A stretch of DNA of 64,000 bases from positions 124,001 through 188,000 of the forward strand of contig NZ_CP066369.1 in assembly GCF_016406305.1 (NCBI RefSeq), read 5' to 3'. How positions within the stretch are numbered: position 1 is the stretch's first letter; each line of letters opens with the position of its first letter. The notes below the pieces were generated by a model. The model made no database searches, was not told the origin of the DNA, and was given only the letters and a program-made list of their open reading frames with translations. Positions 1-10,728 of this stretch are shown here, piece by piece. Made by a program: the position numbers and the translations under genes. The stretch is from Shewanella putrefaciens. Lineage in GTDB: Bacteria > Pseudomonadota > Gammaproteobacteria > Enterobacterales > Shewanellaceae.

Positions 1-890
1 TCGCTGGTTAGCTGCTCGCTATGCTGATCGAGTGCGAGATTAAAATCATCCTCGACGATCACTTCGCCCTGCGCTTGCGAGGTGTGGGTCATCCAATGCA
101 AATGTTCCTGCATCGGTTTCTCGTAGGGGGTAAAGAGGGTGCCCGGATTTTGCCCCTTTAGCAGTTGGCTAAAGGAGTCGGCATTAAAGCCATTGATAAT
201 AAAGGTCTCAATGCCATGGGAGATGGCTTTCTCAGCGGCTTGGATCTTAGTGCGCATACCACCCGTGCCAACATCGCTGCTGGCGCCTCCCGCCATGGCG
301 TAGATCTCGGCATTGATTTCAGTCACTTGCTTGATCAATTTGGCAGTGGGATGCTCGTGGGGATTTTGATCATAGAGCCCATCCACATCCGAGCAAATGA
401 TCAAGGTATCGGCATCGGCCGCAGCCGCCACCATGGCCGAGAGATTATCGTTATCGCCAACCTTAAGTTTGTCGGCGGTCACGGCGTCATTCTCATTGAT
501 AATCGGCATTAAACCGTGTTCGAGCAGGCTAAAAATGGTGTCTCGAATACTGATATAACGCTCGCGATTACGTAAATCGCCATGGGTCAGCAGCAATTGG
601 GCGGTCGGAAAATCAAATAGCTTATTCCACGTCGCCATCATATCCGCCTGACCCGCTGCCGCCATGGCTTTCTTAACTGTCACGCTGGGTTTTTCGTCAG
701 TACCAAAATGATGCCACCCGGCGGCAACCGAGCCGGATGAAACCAAAACCACTTGTATCCCTTGGACGCGGCAGTAGGTAATAAACTGCGCGATGCCCAA
801 GAGATAATGGCTACTGCAACCTTGCTTGTGGGGCGCGATTAAGGCGCTCCCCACTTTGACGACGATACGTTTACGGGGAGAGTCTGTCAT
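1..890 (-). CDS. proB: Glutamate 5-kinase, 3' end beyond the window edge
   Basis: Phosphorylates glutamate to glutamyl 5-phosphate, the first step of proline synthesis, in the cytoplasm. About 296 codons are visible from the ATG at 890; the C-terminus is cut by the window start. Amino-acid kinase motifs are present in order: VKVGSALI near residue 10, VLVSSGSVAAG near 50, INENDAV near 140, VGDNDNLSA just after, and GTGGMRTK near 215. The beginning of a C-terminal PUA domain (GEVIVEDD) is visible close to the edge. A strong ribosome site (AGGAGG) overlaps the stop codon of the upstream putP gene, only 9 bases separating the two genes, so it is the last visible gene of a putP operon. Many Shewanella carry proB next to proA elsewhere, so this may be a second, osmotically used copy; that is inference. 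Confidence 0.93.
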   Translation of the reverse strand, partial: MTDSPRKRIVVKVGSALIAPHKQGCSSHYLLGIAQFITYCRVQGIQVVLVSSGSVAAGWHHFGTDEKPSVTVKKAMAAAGQADMMATWNKLFDFPTAQLLLTHGDLRNRERYISIRDTIFSLLEHGLMPIINENDAVTADKLKVGDNDNLSAMVAAAADADTLIICSDVDGLYDQNPHEHPTAKLIKQVTEINAEIYAMAGGASSDVGTGGMRTKIQAAEKAISHGIETFIINGFNADSFSQLLKGQNPGTLFTPYEKPMQEHLHWMTHTSQAQGEVIVEDDFNLALDQHSEQLTS

Positions 891-899
891 AACGCCTCC

Positions 900-2396
900 T
901 TAGCTTTCCTCGGCCAATACACGACCGGCCTGATGGAATTGCTGGGTGGTTTTAGGACAAGGATCGGTATCGAATCGGCTGACGAGGTAGATAACAGTGC
1001 TGCTCACCACGAAGCCTGGGATCATCTCATACACTAAGCTGCTCAAGGTCTTACCGTCGGCCAGCACTGGCGCGTAAATCCAAAAGAGTACCGTGAATGC
1101 GCCCGAGATAATGCCCGCGATCGCCGCTTTATGGGTGAGGTTCGCTTTATACAAACTAAACAATACCAGCGGACCAAAGGCGGCGCCAAAACCTGCCCAA
1201 GCGTTACTCACCAGGGAGAGGATGTTGTTAGAGCGGTCGAGCGCCAGCAAGGTAGCCACTATCGCCACACCAGCAACCCCGTAACGACCCATTTTCACCA
1301 TCTCTTTTTCGCTCGCGTCTTTCTTCGAGAGGGTGCGGTAAATATCTTCGGTCAACGAACTCGAAGAGACTAATAGCTGCGATGAAATTGTGCTCATAAT
1401 CGCCGCTAAAATCGCTGCCAGAAGGAAGCCGCTGACCAAGGGGTGGAACAGTAACTCTGAAAACACGATAAAGATGGTTTCAGGGTCTGACAGTTTCATC
1501 CCAAATTTATTGGCGTAGGCGATACCGACTAATCCCGTCGCTAAGGCGCCGATAATGGTCACTGTCATCCAACTGATGCCGATGCGTCTCGCGGTTTTAA
1601 TGTCGGCAACCGAGCGGATCGCCATAAAGCGCACAATAATGTGCGGCTGGCCGAAATACCCAAGCCCCCAGGAGAGGCTAGAGATTAGCCCAAGCAGCGT
1701 TACATTTTGCATGGCATCGGTAAAATGCGGGATCGACTGATAGGCAAAGTTCATCATGCGATCTGCGCTGGTAAATTCTTGATAGGCCACGAAAGGCACT
1801 AAGATTAAGGCGACAAACATAATGCAGCCTTGCACAAAGTCGGTGAGGCTGACGGCTAAAAATCCCCCCAGCAGGGTGTATGACACTACTACGGCTAAGG
1901 TAACGACTAGGCCGATATCGTAGTTCAGCCCAAAGGCGGATTCGAATAATTTACCGCCCGCGACTAAACCCGCCGAGGTATAGAGGGTAAAAAAGATCAC
2001 TATGATCACCGCGGCAATAATGCGAATACTGTTATCGGCCTGACCAAAGCGTTTGGCGAAGAACTCAGGAATAGTCAGCGCGTTATCTGCGACCTCAGTA
2101 TAGACCCGCAATTTAGGGGCTACTACCAGATAATTGATTAGAGCACCGATTAATAATCCGAGGGCGATGTAGAGGGTTTCAAACCCAACGAGAAACATAG
2201 CGCCGGGTAGTCCCATCAGCATCCAGCCACTCATATCCGAGGCGCCGGCCGAGAGTGCAGTGACCTGCGGGCTGACTTGGCGGCCACCCAAAATATAGCC
2301 GGATACATCATCGGTCGACTTGCGATAGGCGAACAAACCAATAGCGAGCATGGCAATAAAGTAAATAGCCAATGAAACGTAAGAGAGGGAGTTCAT
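900..2396 (-). CDS. putP: Sodium/proline symporter PutP
   Basis: Inner-membrane secondary transporter of the sodium:solute symporter (SSS) family, importing L-proline with Na+. At 498 residues it has the usual length; hydrophobic segments run throughout, and the N-terminal half carries the family-typical stretches SGYILGGRQ and ALSAGASDMSGWML (residues about 32-60). The ATG overlaps the stop of the upstream 60-codon gene by four bases (ATGA), and its ribosome site AGGAGGAGAT lies inside that gene, so the two are translationally coupled. The glutamate kinase gene follows 9 bases downstream. Import and synthesis of proline encoded together suggest an osmoprotection role (inference). Confidence 0.95.
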   Translation of the reverse strand: MNSLSYVSLAIYFIAMLAIGLFAYRKSTDDVSGYILGGRQVSPQVTALSAGASDMSGWMLMGLPGAMFLVGFETLYIALGLLIGALINYLVVAPKLRVYTEVADNALTIPEFFAKRFGQADNSIRIIAAVIIVIFFTLYTSAGLVAGGKLFESAFGLNYDIGLVVTLAVVVSYTLLGGFLAVSLTDFVQGCIMFVALILVPFVAYQEFTSADRMMNFAYQSIPHFTDAMQNVTLLGLISSLSWGLGYFGQPHIIVRFMAIRSVADIKTARRIGISWMTVTIIGALATGLVGIAYANKFGMKLSDPETIFIVFSELLFHPLVSGFLLAAILAAIMSTISSQLLVSSSSLTEDIYRTLSKKDASEKEMVKMGRYGVAGVAIVATLLALDRSNNILSLVSNAWAGFGAAFGPLVLFSLYKANLTHKAAIAGIISGAFTVLFWIYAPVLADGKTLSSLVYEMIPGFVVSSTVIYLVSRFDTDPCPKTTQQFHQAGRVLAEES

Positions 2397-2575
2397 CGAT
2401 CATCTCCTCCTAGTGCTTTGTTATCGCTAATGAAACACTGTTTCAAAATGACTAAGAGGTAGGTACTTAACAGGGCATATAAACAGAAATATTGAATGGA
2501 TTCGGTGAGGTGTTCCCAGAGGGAACCTATAGCCTGTGAGATGGGATTTTCATCTGCAGCATGTACCGCTGACAT
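2393..2575 (-). CDS. Small single-pass membrane protein coupled to putP
   Basis: A 60-residue protein that I do not recognise. Residues about 1-26 are polar and a single hydrophobic segment spans about 27-48 (FCLYALLSTYLLVILKQC), followed by a short polar tail ending GGDDR. The start has an excellent ribosome site (AAGGAGAC) at normal spacing, and the stop overlaps the putP start by four bases, so it is very likely a real, translated first gene of the operon. Some Na+/solute symporters of the same superfamily have small partner proteins encoded just upstream (for example DUF4212 or YhdT next to PanF). By analogy it could be an accessory subunit of PutP, but it does not look like either of those families, and function is unknown. 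Confidence 0.75.
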   Translation of the reverse strand: MSAVHAADENPISQAIGSLWEHLTESIQYFCLYALLSTYLLVILKQCFISDNKALGGDDR

Positions 2576-2752
2576 AATGTCTCCTTAGTTTTAAATGTGA
2601 ATTAGGGAAAGAAATAGCGCTAACATAATATGCGCACCAGCTATCTATTAAGACGTTTTAGAGACAAAAATTCAACCTAAAATTAAATTTCTTTCGTTTT
2701 TTTAAGAGATAAATGCGGGTAAATCACCTAAAAAAGTACGATATTCACGCCC

Positions 2753-2793
2753 AATAAAAAGCGCCGATCCATTACTGGATCGGCGCTTTTTTT
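2753..2793. terminator. Bidirectional rho-independent terminator downstream of pckA
   Basis: A perfect 10-bp stem (GCGCCGATCC at 2761-2770 pairing with 2777-2786, loop of six) is flanked by A5 on the left and T7 on the right. It can therefore stop transcription in both directions. The gene that uses it is pckA, whose stop lies 26 bases away on the minus strand. Confidence 0.9.
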
Positions 2794-2818
2794 ACTTATA
2801 ATTCTGCAGTTTAAGTGC

Positions 2819-4360
2819 TTATGCTTTGGGGCCTGCGTTGCGGATAGCGTCGGATACTTGATACTTAGCGAAGTTTTTTGTAAAAGCTTCGGCCAGTTTT
2901 TGAGCATATTCGGCGTATAGCGCTTTATCGCTCCAGGTATTCATTGGATTGAGTAAATTGCTATCCACACCCGCCACAGCGACAGGAACGGCAAGGTTCA
3001 AGGTGTCTAAGTGGACGGTTTCAACATCTTTCAACTCACCGCTGACAATCGCATCGACGATAGCGCGGGTCGTTGGAATATCGAAACGCTTACCAACGCC
3101 ATGCGGACCGCCTGTCCAGCCAGTGTTGACTAAGTACACTTGGCTGCCGAAGGACTCAATGCGCTTCATGAGCAGTTCAGCATACACGCCTGCAGGGCGA
3201 GGGAAGAAAGGCGCGCCGAAGCAAGTTGAGAAGGTCGATTGAATGGCCGAGGTTGAGCCGATTTCAGTCGAACCCACCTTGGCGGTATAACCCGACAAGA
3301 AGTGGTACGCCGCCTGCTCTTTGCTCAGGATAGAAACCGGTGGCAATACGCCAGACACGTCGCAGGTTAAGAACACTACCGCATGGGGCTCGGCGCCACG
3401 GTTATCTTCTTTACGCTGGGCGATATGCTCTAGCGGGTAGGCCGCGCGGGTGTTTTCCGTCAGGCTGCCGTCTTTGTAGTTTGGCACGCGATGTTCATCC
3501 ATCACGACGTTTTCGAGCACAGTGCCGAAACGAATCGCATCCCAAATCACGGGCTCATTTTTTTGGCTTAAATCGATACATTTAGCGTAGCAACCGCCCT
3601 CGATATTAAATACGCCGCCCGGTGCCCAGCCGTGTTCATCGTCACCAATCAGGAAACGTTTTGGATCGGCCGATAGCGTGGTTTTACCCGTGCCAGATAG
3701 GCCGAAAAATAGCGTAGTGTCGCCATCTTTACCTACGTTGGCCGAGCAGTGCATAGGGAGCACACCTTGGGCGGGTAGCAGGAAGTTCTGCACCGAGAAC
3801 ATAGACTTTTTCATTTCGCCGGCGTATTTCAGGCCCGCGAGCAGCACTTTGCGTTCGGCGAAGTTTAAGATCACCGCCGCCTCTGAGTTGGTGCCGTCGC
3901 GCGTTGGATCGCAGACAAAGTCAGGGGCATTAATGATTTGCCATACGGGCTTATCTTGGCGGTTAAATTCTTCTGGAATGATAAAAAGGTTGCGGGCAAA
4001 CAGTTGATGCCAAGCGTATTGAGTGGTGACTCTTACTGGCTGATAGTGTTCTGCATCTGCACCCACTTCGAGGTCGGAGACAAACAGCTCTTTATCGGCG
4101 AGGAAGGCCTCTACCCGCGCCCATAAACCTTCAAAGGCACCCGCATCAAATGCTTGGTTAACTGGGCCCCATTCGATATCGGCTGCCGAACCGGGTTCTT
4201 TTACAATAAAACGATCGCCGGGTGAACGGCCTGTGCGTGCCCCTGTTTTTGCGACTAATGCGCCATTGGCGGTCAATTCACCTTCGCCGCGTAGCAGGGC
4301 AAATTCGACCAGTTGTGCTGTTGAAGGGTTGTAGTGAACGCGGTGTAATCCATCTGCCAT
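2819..4360 (-). CDS. pckA: Phosphoenolpyruvate carboxykinase (ATP)
   Basis: Converts oxaloacetate and ATP to phosphoenolpyruvate, CO2 and ADP; the committing step of gluconeogenesis in the cytoplasm. At 513 residues it is in the usual range for the ATP-dependent family. Diagnostic motifs are visible: the kinase-1a P-loop [14 protein letters not shown] near residue 225, followed by the metal-binding GDDEHGW, the substrate loop [10 protein letters not shown] near residue 45, and the adenine-binding region [11 protein letters not shown]. The ATG at 4360 is preceded on the minus strand by a GGAGAC ribosome site. It is monocistronic, closed by the hairpin at 2753-2793. Confidence 0.97.
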   Translation of the reverse strand: MADGLHRVHYNPSTAQLVEFALLRGEGELTANGALVAKTGARTGRSPGDRFIVKEPGSAADIEWGPVNQAFDAGAFEGLWARVEAFLADKELFVSDLEVGADAEHYQPVRVTTQYAWHQLFARNLFIIPEEFNRQDKPVWQIINAPDFVCDPTRDGTNSEAAVILNFAERKVLLAGLKYAGEMKKSMFSVQNFLLPAQGVLPMHCSANVGKDGDTTLFFGLSGTGKTTLSADPKRFLIGDDEHGWAPGGVFNIEGGCYAKCIDLSQKNEPVIWDAIRFGTVLENVVMDEHRVPNYKDGSLTENTRAAYPLEHIAQRKEDNRGAEPHAVVFLTCDVSGVLPPVSILSKEQAAYHFLSGYTAKVGSTEIGSTSAIQSTFSTCFGAPFFPRPAGVYAELLMKRIESFGSQVYLVNTGWTGGPHGVGKRFDIPTTRAIVDAIVSGELKDVETVHLDTLNLAVPVAVAGVDSNLLNPMNTWSDKALYAEYAQKLAEAFTKNFAKYQVSDAIRNAGPKA

Positions 4361-4513
4361 AGTGAGGTCTCCATGTATTTGTATTTATAAGGTTATTTTT
4401 ATTATCGATCGTCTGCCGATTTGTTTATTTATCACCCGAGTCACGCTCTGGGACAAAGTGTGGCGATTGTAGCCTAAGCGGGGAGTAAAGTGTGAGCTAG
4501 ATCGCTGCGGAAT

Positions 4514-4545
4514 AAAAAAATGGGCACAAAAATGTGCCCATTTTT
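4514..4545. terminator. Rho-independent terminator downstream of hslO
   Basis: An 8-bp GC-rich stem (TGGGCACA at 4521-4528 with TGTGCCCA at 4533-4540, loop AAAA) is flanked by A7 and T5, making it functional on both strands. It lies 15 bases beyond the hslO stop on the minus strand and shields pckA from read-through. Confidence 0.88.
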
Positions 4546-4559
4546 AATTAATCTATTGA

Positions 4560-5420
4560 TTACTGTTGGGTATTTGCCGATTGACCGTTGGCGAATATTG
4601 CCGCTATATCTATGCCATCGAACACATAGTTTGCGTTGCAGTATTCACAACCCATAGCGACATTGCCATCTTCGGCCAGAATGGCTTCAACTTCGGCGCG
4701 GTCGAGAGTCTTGATTGCCGCGGCGCTGCGCTCCCGTGAACAAGTGCACTTAAAGCTCACCTCGATAGGGTCGAATAGGCGCACTTCTTCCTGATGATAC
4801 AAGCGGTGTAATACGTCCTGCGCCTCTAAAGTGAATAACTCTTCGGCTTTAATGGTCGAGGTTAACTGGCTCAAATGCTCGAAGTCATGGTTGTGATCTT
4901 CTTGGCTTGGCAGAATTTGTAGGAACATCCCCGCCGCTTGTTTACCGTCAGCAAATAACCAGAGTGAGGTAGGCAACTGCTCAGATTGATTGAAGTATTC
5001 CTCAACACAGGCGGCCAATGTGGGCTTGTCTAATGCCACAACCCCTTGATAGCGCTCACCTTCATCTGGCGTGAGGGTGATTACCATATAGCCTTCGCCA
5101 AAGAGATCGGCAAGGTTAGCGTCATCGGCTAATGCGCCATCCCAGCGTGCCACGCCGCGGAGTTGTTGCAGGTTATTTCCGTTGATCACCGCCAGTGACA
5201 CTGGGCCATTTCCCTGTAACTGAACACTGATATCCCCACTGAACTTTAAGGTGGCGGTTAACAATGAGGTCGCGGCCATCAACTCGCCGAGCAAAACCTG
5301 TAGCACTGGGGGATAAGCATGTGAACCTATCACATGTTGATAGCTGTCTTGCAGTTGTACCAGTTCGCCACGCACATCGGCATTGTCGAACAGGTAGCGG
5401 TGTAAAATATCTTGGTTCAT
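4560..5420 (-). CDS. hslO: 33 kDa redox-regulated chaperone Hsp33
   Basis: Cytosolic holdase chaperone activated by oxidative stress; four C-terminal cysteines bind zinc when reduced and form disulfides when oxidised. The two zinc pairs are visible: CTC near residue 227 and CEYC near residue 260, in the conserved linker context. I prefer the ATG at 5420 ([11 protein letters not shown], 286 residues) to the in-frame GTG four codons upstream, because family members begin at this position. The gene lies 32 bases after hslR and on the same strand; hslR-hslO pairing is common in proteobacteria. Confidence 0.96.
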   Translation of the reverse strand: MNQDILHRYLFDNADVRGELVQLQDSYQHVIGSHAYPPVLQVLLGELMAATSLLTATLKFSGDISVQLQGNGPVSLAVINGNNLQQLRGVARWDGALADDANLADLFGEGYMVITLTPDEGERYQGVVALDKPTLAACVEEYFNQSEQLPTSLWLFADGKQAAGMFLQILPSQEDHNHDFEHLSQLTSTIKAEELFTLEAQDVLHRLYHQEEVRLFDPIEVSFKCTCSRERSAAAIKTLDRAEVEAILAEDGNVAMGCEYCNANYVFDGIDIAAIFANGQSANTQQ

Positions 5421-5452
5421 CTTGTGTCTCACTATTGAGTAACTTTTAAAGC

Positions 5453-5851
5453 CTAGAAGTCTTTAAACCGAATGAGCTGACGTCGTTGCTTCTTATCCGG
5501 TTTATGGTCTGGCGCAGGATTATTGAGTATGTTCAATCGCCTCGCTTCGGCGTTTACCGCGCGTTTTGCCACACTGGCTGCCGTTTCTTCGTACAATTCT
5601 TGCGCAATTGACGCACTTTGGCGCAATTCTGATAATTTTTTTATGACGATCTCTTTGTCGTCATATCCCTGGCGTATCTTAAGGACGGCACCTATCTCGG
5701 CATTCTTACTAGATTTGGCGCGCGCGCCGTTGTAATGTACTTTGCCGCCATTGATCATTTCCTTGGCAATGGCGCGGGTTTTGTAAAAACGCGCGGCCCA
5801 CAGCCATTTGTCGAGTCGAACACTGGTGTTGTCGCTAGCACTTTGCGTCAT
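5453..5851 (-). CDS. hslR: Heat-shock protein 15 (HslR), S4-domain RNA-binding protein
   Basis: Binds free 50S ribosomal subunits carrying a nascent chain and helps recycle them. The S4 fold is visible from the N-terminus ([21 protein letters not shown], shown here only in part: [15 protein letters not shown]) through GGKVHYNG. The C-terminal tail is basic ([16 protein letters not shown]). I chose the ATG at 5851 (132 residues, the usual length), which has a GGAGAC ribosome site; the longer open frame upstream lacks S4 similarity. Co-oriented with hslO. Confidence 0.94.
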   Translation of the reverse strand: MTQSASDNTSVRLDKWLWAARFYKTRAIAKEMINGGKVHYNGARAKSSKNAEIGAVLKIRQGYDDKEIVIKKLSELRQSASIAQELYEETAASVAKRAVNAEARRLNILNNPAPDHKPDKKQRRQLIRFKDF

Positions 5852-6101
5852 AGTGTCTCCAAGATAAAAGATCGATGAGTTCACATGCTGAGTAATAAAA
5901 TGCGTGAGTCGCATTTCTATTATGTTAAAGGGAGGCATGCTTCACACCCTTTTAAGGCGGGCAAAGTTAGCATAATTGGGCAATTTTCGCCAATTGCAAT
6001 ACTGTTATGGGGTTGTTGCCAAATGCAGCCTAGGTTAGCATGTGGCGGGCATTATTATTACCTAATCAGAATAGAGACCTGTATTGAGGGTCCACATAAA
6101 T

Positions 6102-7025
6102 ATGGATTTATTAGATAAAGTTATCGCGAAAGCCGCCGGTATCCCACATAAGCCATTGAGCCAGTTTGTTTTCTGGCTAGGTTTAGTGGCGAGTTTACTG
6201 TTAGCCGCGCAAATTACATGGAAACTCGTACCGACAACCTCATCCCCAAGCGCTTGGTCCCCGACGGCCGTGACGACTGGAAAAGGGGCTGGGCAAGTCG
6301 ATCTCGCCGCTCTGCAGCAACTGGGACTCTTCGGCACTGCCGCGCCTAAATCCGAGCAACCTAAGGCTGAAGTCGTTGAAACTGTGACCGATGCACCTAA
6401 GACGACCCTGTCTATCCAGTTAACGGGTGTGGTGGCTTCGACGGCCGATCAAAAGGGCCTCGCCATTATCGAATCCAGTGGCAGTCAAGAAACCTACAGC
6501 CTTGGCGATAAGATTAAAGGCACCTCAGCCTCACTCAAAGAAGTCTACGCCGACCGTATTATTATCACTAACGCAGGCCGCTATGAGACCTTGATGCTCG
6601 ACGGTCTAGTCTATACCAGTCAAAGCCCCGCCAATCAGCAGTTACAAAAAGCCAAGGGCGATAAAGTTGAAGTCGCCAGCCGTGTCGATCAGCGTAAAAA
6701 TGCAGAAATCTCCCAAGAGTTGGCCGAATCCCGCAGCGAGCTATTGGCCGACCCCAGTAAAATTACCGATTACATCGCCATTTCTCCGGTAAAACAGGGT
6801 GAAAATGTGGTCGGCTATCGTCTGAACCCCGGCAAAGATGTCAATTTATTTAAACAAGCAGGCTTTAAAGCCAATGACTTAGCTAAATCGATTAATGGAT
6901 ATGACCTGACCGTGATGAGTCAGGCATTAGAAATGATGAGCCAATTACCTGAGCTAACTGAAGTTTCCATTATGGTTGAGCGGGAAGGACAATTGGTTGA
7001 AATCATGTTTAGTTTGCCGCAATAA
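6102..7025 (+). CDS. gspC: Type II secretion system protein GspC
   Basis: Inner-membrane subunit that connects the T2SS platform to the secretin. A cytoplasmic N-terminus is followed by one membrane segment at about residues 19-38 (FWLGLVASLLLAAQITW), a Pro/Ala-rich linker, the HR domain at about 95-170 that contacts GspD, and a C-terminal PDZ-like domain at about 225-305 (YRLNPGKDVNLFKQAGFK). The ATG at 6102 is chosen over an upstream in-frame TTG because GAGGG lies 11 bases before it. It is the first of twelve closely packed gsp genes, divergent from hslR across about 250 bases that should contain the operon promoter. Confidence 0.95.
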   Translation: MDLLDKVIAKAAGIPHKPLSQFVFWLGLVASLLLAAQITWKLVPTTSSPSAWSPTAVTTGKGAGQVDLAALQQLGLFGTAAPKSEQPKAEVVETVTDAPKTTLSIQLTGVVASTADQKGLAIIESSGSQETYSLGDKIKGTSASLKEVYADRIIITNAGRYETLMLDGLVYTSQSPANQQLQKAKGDKVEVASRVDQRKNAEISQELAESRSELLADPSKITDYIAISPVKQGENVVGYRLNPGKDVNLFKQAGFKANDLAKSINGYDLTVMSQALEMMSQLPELTEVSIMVEREGQLVEIMFSLPQ

Positions 7026-7049
7026 CACGCGTTAGAGGAAAGTAAAATA

Positions 7050-9167
7050 ATGAATAACAAAAGGATTCGACGCAAACTGATTGCCGGAGTTGTGGCGGGC
7101 GCCGCCATGTTTACCTCCCAATTTGTTTGGTCCGAACAATATGCGGCCAACTTTAAAGGCACCGATATCCAAGAATTTATCAACATCGTTGGTAAAAATC
7201 TGAATAAGACCATTATTGTTGACCCAACGATACGCGGCAAAATCAACGTGCGCAGTTACGACTTGCTGAACGATGAACAGTATTACCAATTTTTCCTCAA
7301 CGTCCTGCAGGTCTACGGCTATGCCATAGTCGAGATGGAAAATAACGTCATTAAGGTCATCAAAGACAAAGACGCTAAAACCGCTGCTATCCGTGTTGCC
7401 AACGACAACGACCCTGGCCTTGGGGATGAAATGGTGACCCGTATTGTGGCGCTGTATAACACAGAGGCGAAGCAACTCGCGCCGCTGCTGCGTCAGTTAA
7501 ACGATAACGCCGGTGGCGGCAACGTAGTTAACTACGATCCGTCAAACGTGTTGATGCTCTCCGGCCGTGCCGCCGTGGTGAATAAGTTAGTGGAAATTGT
7601 TCGCCGCGTGGATAAACAGGGCGATACCTCGGTACAAGTGGTGCCGTTAGAGTTTGCTTCTGCCGGTGAGATGGTACGGATTATCGATACCCTCTACCGT
7701 GCAACGGCGAACCAATCGCAATTACCCGGTCAAGCGCCAAAGGTGGTCGCGGATGAGCGTATTAACGCCGTTGTGGTGAGTGGCGATGAAAAGAGCCGCC
7801 AGCGTGTGGTTGAGCTTATCCACCGCCTCGATGCCGAGCAGGCGAGCACAGGCAATACTAAGGTACGTTATTTACGCTATGCCAAGGCGGAAGATTTAGT
7901 TGAAGTGCTGACCGGTTTTGCGCAAAAACTGGAAGGTGAAAAAGATCCAAGCGCCCAGGCTGGAGCTAAACGCCGCAATGAAATCAACATTATGGCGCAT
8001 ACCGATACCAATGCTCTGGTGATCAGTGCCGAGCCAGATCAAATGCGTACCATAGAAAGTGTGATCAACCAGCTCGATATTCGTCGTGCCCAGGTACTGG
8101 TTGAAGCCATTATCGTGGAAGTCGCCGAGGGGGATAACGTTGGCTTTGGTGTGCAATGGGCCTCGAAAGCCGGTGGCGGTACTCAGTTTAATAACCTAGG
8201 TCCAACCATAGGCGAAATCGGCGCGGGTATCTGGCAGGCACAGGGAGAAGATGGGGATACAGTCACGACTATCGATGGTAATGGTAATCCTGTCACGACA
8301 ACGAATCCGGATACTAAGGGTGATATCACCCTGCTAGCCCAAGCGTTGGGTAAAGTTAACGGTATGGCTTGGGGTGTGGCCATGGGTGACTTTGGCGCGC
8401 TGATCCAGGCCGTCTCGAGTGACACTAACTCTAACGTACTCGCAACGCCTTCTATCACTACCTTAGATAACCAAGAAGCCTCGTTTATCGTCGGTGATGA
8501 AGTCCCTATCCTGACGGGGTCAACTGCTAGCTCGAACAACAGTAACCCATTCCAAACCGTTGAGCGGAAAGAGGTTGGGGTGAAGCTTAAAGTGGTGCCT
8601 CAAATTAACGAGGGCAACGCCGTTAAACTGGCTATCGAGCAAGAAGTCTCCGGTGTCAATGGCAACACGGGCGTGGATATCTCCTTCGCTACCCGGCGTT
8701 TAACCACCACAGTGATGGCCGATTCGGGTCAAATTGTGGTGCTTGGTGGTCTGATCAACGAAGAAGTGCAGGAAAGCGTGCAAAAGGTGCCTTTCTTGGG
8801 TGATATTCCTATCCTAGGTCATCTGTTCAAATCTTCTTCCAGTAAGAAGACCAAGAAGAATCTGATGATCTTTATTAAGCCAACCATTATCCGTGATGGT
8901 GTGACTATGGAAGGGATCGCGGGTCGCAAATATAACTATTTCAGAGCCTTGCAGCTTGAGCAGCAGGAGCGTGGTGTCAATCTAATGCCGGACACTCAAG
9001 TGCCAGTATTAGAGGAGTGGAACCAGTCTGAATACTTGCCACCGGAAGTGAACGATATTTTAGAGCGTTACAAAGAAGGTAAAGGCCTAGATACCCAGAT
9101 GCGTAAAACGGACTCTACCCTCAAGACGCTGGATGAAAGCAAAAAGAAAGATGAAGCCAATGAGTGA
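7050..9167 (+). CDS. gspD: Type II secretion system secretin GspD
   Basis: Forms the outer-membrane gate of the T2SS as a multimeric ring. The 705 residues show a signal peptide (basic MNNKRIRRK, hydrophobic core, cleavage near VWS-EQ), N0 domain, N1-N3 repeats (for example [17 protein letters not shown]), and the secretin domain with [16 protein letters not shown] near residue 580. A C-terminal S-domain-like tail rich in E and K (after residue 640) could bind a pilotin or assembly factor. A ribosome site GAGGAAAG precedes the ATG; the stop overlaps the gspE start by 8 bases. Confidence 0.97.
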   Translation: MNNKRIRRKLIAGVVAGAAMFTSQFVWSEQYAANFKGTDIQEFINIVGKNLNKTIIVDPTIRGKINVRSYDLLNDEQYYQFFLNVLQVYGYAIVEMENNVIKVIKDKDAKTAAIRVANDNDPGLGDEMVTRIVALYNTEAKQLAPLLRQLNDNAGGGNVVNYDPSNVLMLSGRAAVVNKLVEIVRRVDKQGDTSVQVVPLEFASAGEMVRIIDTLYRATANQSQLPGQAPKVVADERINAVVVSGDEKSRQRVVELIHRLDAEQASTGNTKVRYLRYAKAEDLVEVLTGFAQKLEGEKDPSAQAGAKRRNEINIMAHTDTNALVISAEPDQMRTIESVINQLDIRRAQVLVEAIIVEVAEGDNVGFGVQWASKAGGGTQFNNLGPTIGEIGAGIWQAQGEDGDTVTTIDGNGNPVTTTNPDTKGDITLLAQALGKVNGMAWGVAMGDFGALIQAVSSDTNSNVLATPSITTLDNQEASFIVGDEVPILTGSTASSNNSNPFQTVERKEVGVKLKVVPQINEGNAVKLAIEQEVSGVNGNTGVDISFATRRLTTTVMADSGQIVVLGGLINEEVQESVQKVPFLGDIPILGHLFKSSSSKKTKKNLMIFIKPTIIRDGVTMEGIAGRKYNYFRALQLEQQERGVNLMPDTQVPVLEEWNQSEYLPPEVNDILERYKEGKGLDTQMRKTDSTLKTLDESKKKDEANE

Positions 9168-10725
9168 GATACAAGTATCCCAAGTCGAGGATTTAAGCCT
9201 AGTGTCGAATGAGCTAGGTCTTGAAGCCGAGGGTGATGAGGTATTTCGCTCCAGCAGTAAAGAGCGCTTACCCTTCGCCTTCGCCCATCGCCATGAGGTG
9301 ATTTTAGCCTATGGTGAAAATGGCGAGCTGAGCTTGTTTTATACCGCTAAAACTCCTTTGGCCGCCATGCTCGAAGCGCGCCGTTATTCGGGTGTGGATT
9401 TACCCTTAGTGCAGCTCGAGGCGGGTAAATTTGAGGCTAAGTTAACCCAGGCCTATCAGGCTAATTCCTCAGAAGCCCAGCAACTGATGGAAGATATTGG
9501 CAACGAGATGGATTTATTCACCCTTGCCGAAGAGTTGCCGCAAACCGAAGATCTACTTGAGGGCGATGATGATGCCCCCATTATCAAGCTGATCAACGCC
9601 TTGTTATCTGAAGCCATTAAAGAAGAAGCCTCGGATATCCATATTGAGACCTACGAGAAACAACTGGTAGTGCGTTTTCGTATCGATGGCGTACTCAAGG
9701 AAGTACTTAAGCCAAACCGTAAGCTGTCGTCACTGTTAGTGTCGCGGATTAAGGTCATGGCGCGCCTCGATATTGCCGAGAAGCGCGTGCCCCAGGACGG
9801 CCGTATTTCCCTGCGAATTGCGGGCCGTGCGGTGGATGTGCGGGTATCGACTATGCCATCGAGCCACGGTGAGCGGGTAGTGCTGCGTTTACTCGATAAA
9901 AACGCCGGTAATCTTGATTTAAAACAATTAGGTATGACGGATGGCATCCGCGTGAAGTTCGATGAACTTATCCGTCGTCCCCACGGCATTATCTTAGTCA
10001 CTGGCCCAACGGGTTCGGGTAAGAGTACGACGCTATATGCGGGTCTTACCGAAATTAACTCCAAAGATACCAACATTTTAACCGTTGAAGATCCGATCGA
10101 ATATGAATTAGAAGGCATAGGTCAAACCCAAGTTAACACTAAGGCGGACATGACCTTCGCCCGTGGTCTGCGGGCGATTTTGCGTCAAGACCCAGACGTG
10201 GTGATGATAGGTGAGATCCGTGACCTTGAAACCGCGCAAATTGCGGTGCAGGCGTCACTGACGGGGCATATGGTGATTTCGACTCTGCACACTAACACCG
10301 CATCCGGTGCTATTACCCGTTTGCAGGATATGGGTGTCGAGCCATTCCTCGTATCCTCGAGCTTGCTTGGTGTCTTGGCCCAGCGCTTGATCCGCACTCT
10401 ATGTCCAAAATGTAAGACAGAGCATGTGCCCGATGAGCGTGAACGCGAGTTGCTGGGAATTACAGCAGATGACCCACGCCATATTTTCCGTGCCAATGGC
10501 TGTAAGGCCTGCGGTAGTAGCGGTTATCGCGGCCGTACAGGTATCCACGAGTTATTGCTGGTGGATGATAATGTGCGCGAGCTTATTCACGGCGGTCGCG
10601 GTGAGTTAGCGATCGAGAAATATATTCGTCAGTTTGTACCGAGTATTCGCCACGATGGCATGAGTAAAGTGCTCTCAGGCATCACCACACTCGAAGAAGT
10701 GCTCAGGGTGACCCGCGAGGAGTAA
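9160..10725 (+). CDS. gspE: Type II secretion ATPase GspE
   Basis: Cytoplasmic hexameric ATPase that powers pseudopilus assembly. The 521 residues contain the N-terminal GspL-binding domain (about 1-145), Walker [13 protein letters not shown] near residue 285, the Asp box, Walker B with [11 protein letters not shown] near 345, the His box (STLHTNTA) and a tetracysteine zinc element with CPKC near 407 and CKAC near 447. The ATG at 9160 overlaps the gspD stop; a longer in-frame start at 9133 lies wholly inside gspD and is not preferred. Confidence 0.97.
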   Translation: MSEIQVSQVEDLSLVSNELGLEAEGDEVFRSSSKERLPFAFAHRHEVILAYGENGELSLFYTAKTPLAAMLEARRYSGVDLPLVQLEAGKFEAKLTQAYQANSSEAQQLMEDIGNEMDLFTLAEELPQTEDLLEGDDDAPIIKLINALLSEAIKEEASDIHIETYEKQLVVRFRIDGVLKEVLKPNRKLSSLLVSRIKVMARLDIAEKRVPQDGRISLRIAGRAVDVRVSTMPSSHGERVVLRLLDKNAGNLDLKQLGMTDGIRVKFDELIRRPHGIILVTGPTGSGKSTTLYAGLTEINSKDTNILTVEDPIEYELEGIGQTQVNTKADMTFARGLRAILRQDPDVVMIGEIRDLETAQIAVQASLTGHMVISTLHTNTASGAITRLQDMGVEPFLVSSSLLGVLAQRLIRTLCPKCKTEHVPDERERELLGITADDPRHIFRANGCKACGSSGYRGRTGIHELLLVDDNVRELIHGGRGELAIEKYIRQFVPSIRHDGMSKVLSGITTLEEVLRVTREE

Positions 10726-10728
10726 GCT

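Noticed and set aside
165..512. Plus-strand 115-codon frame
   Set aside because: Antisense to the glutamate kinase, whose motifs are unambiguous.
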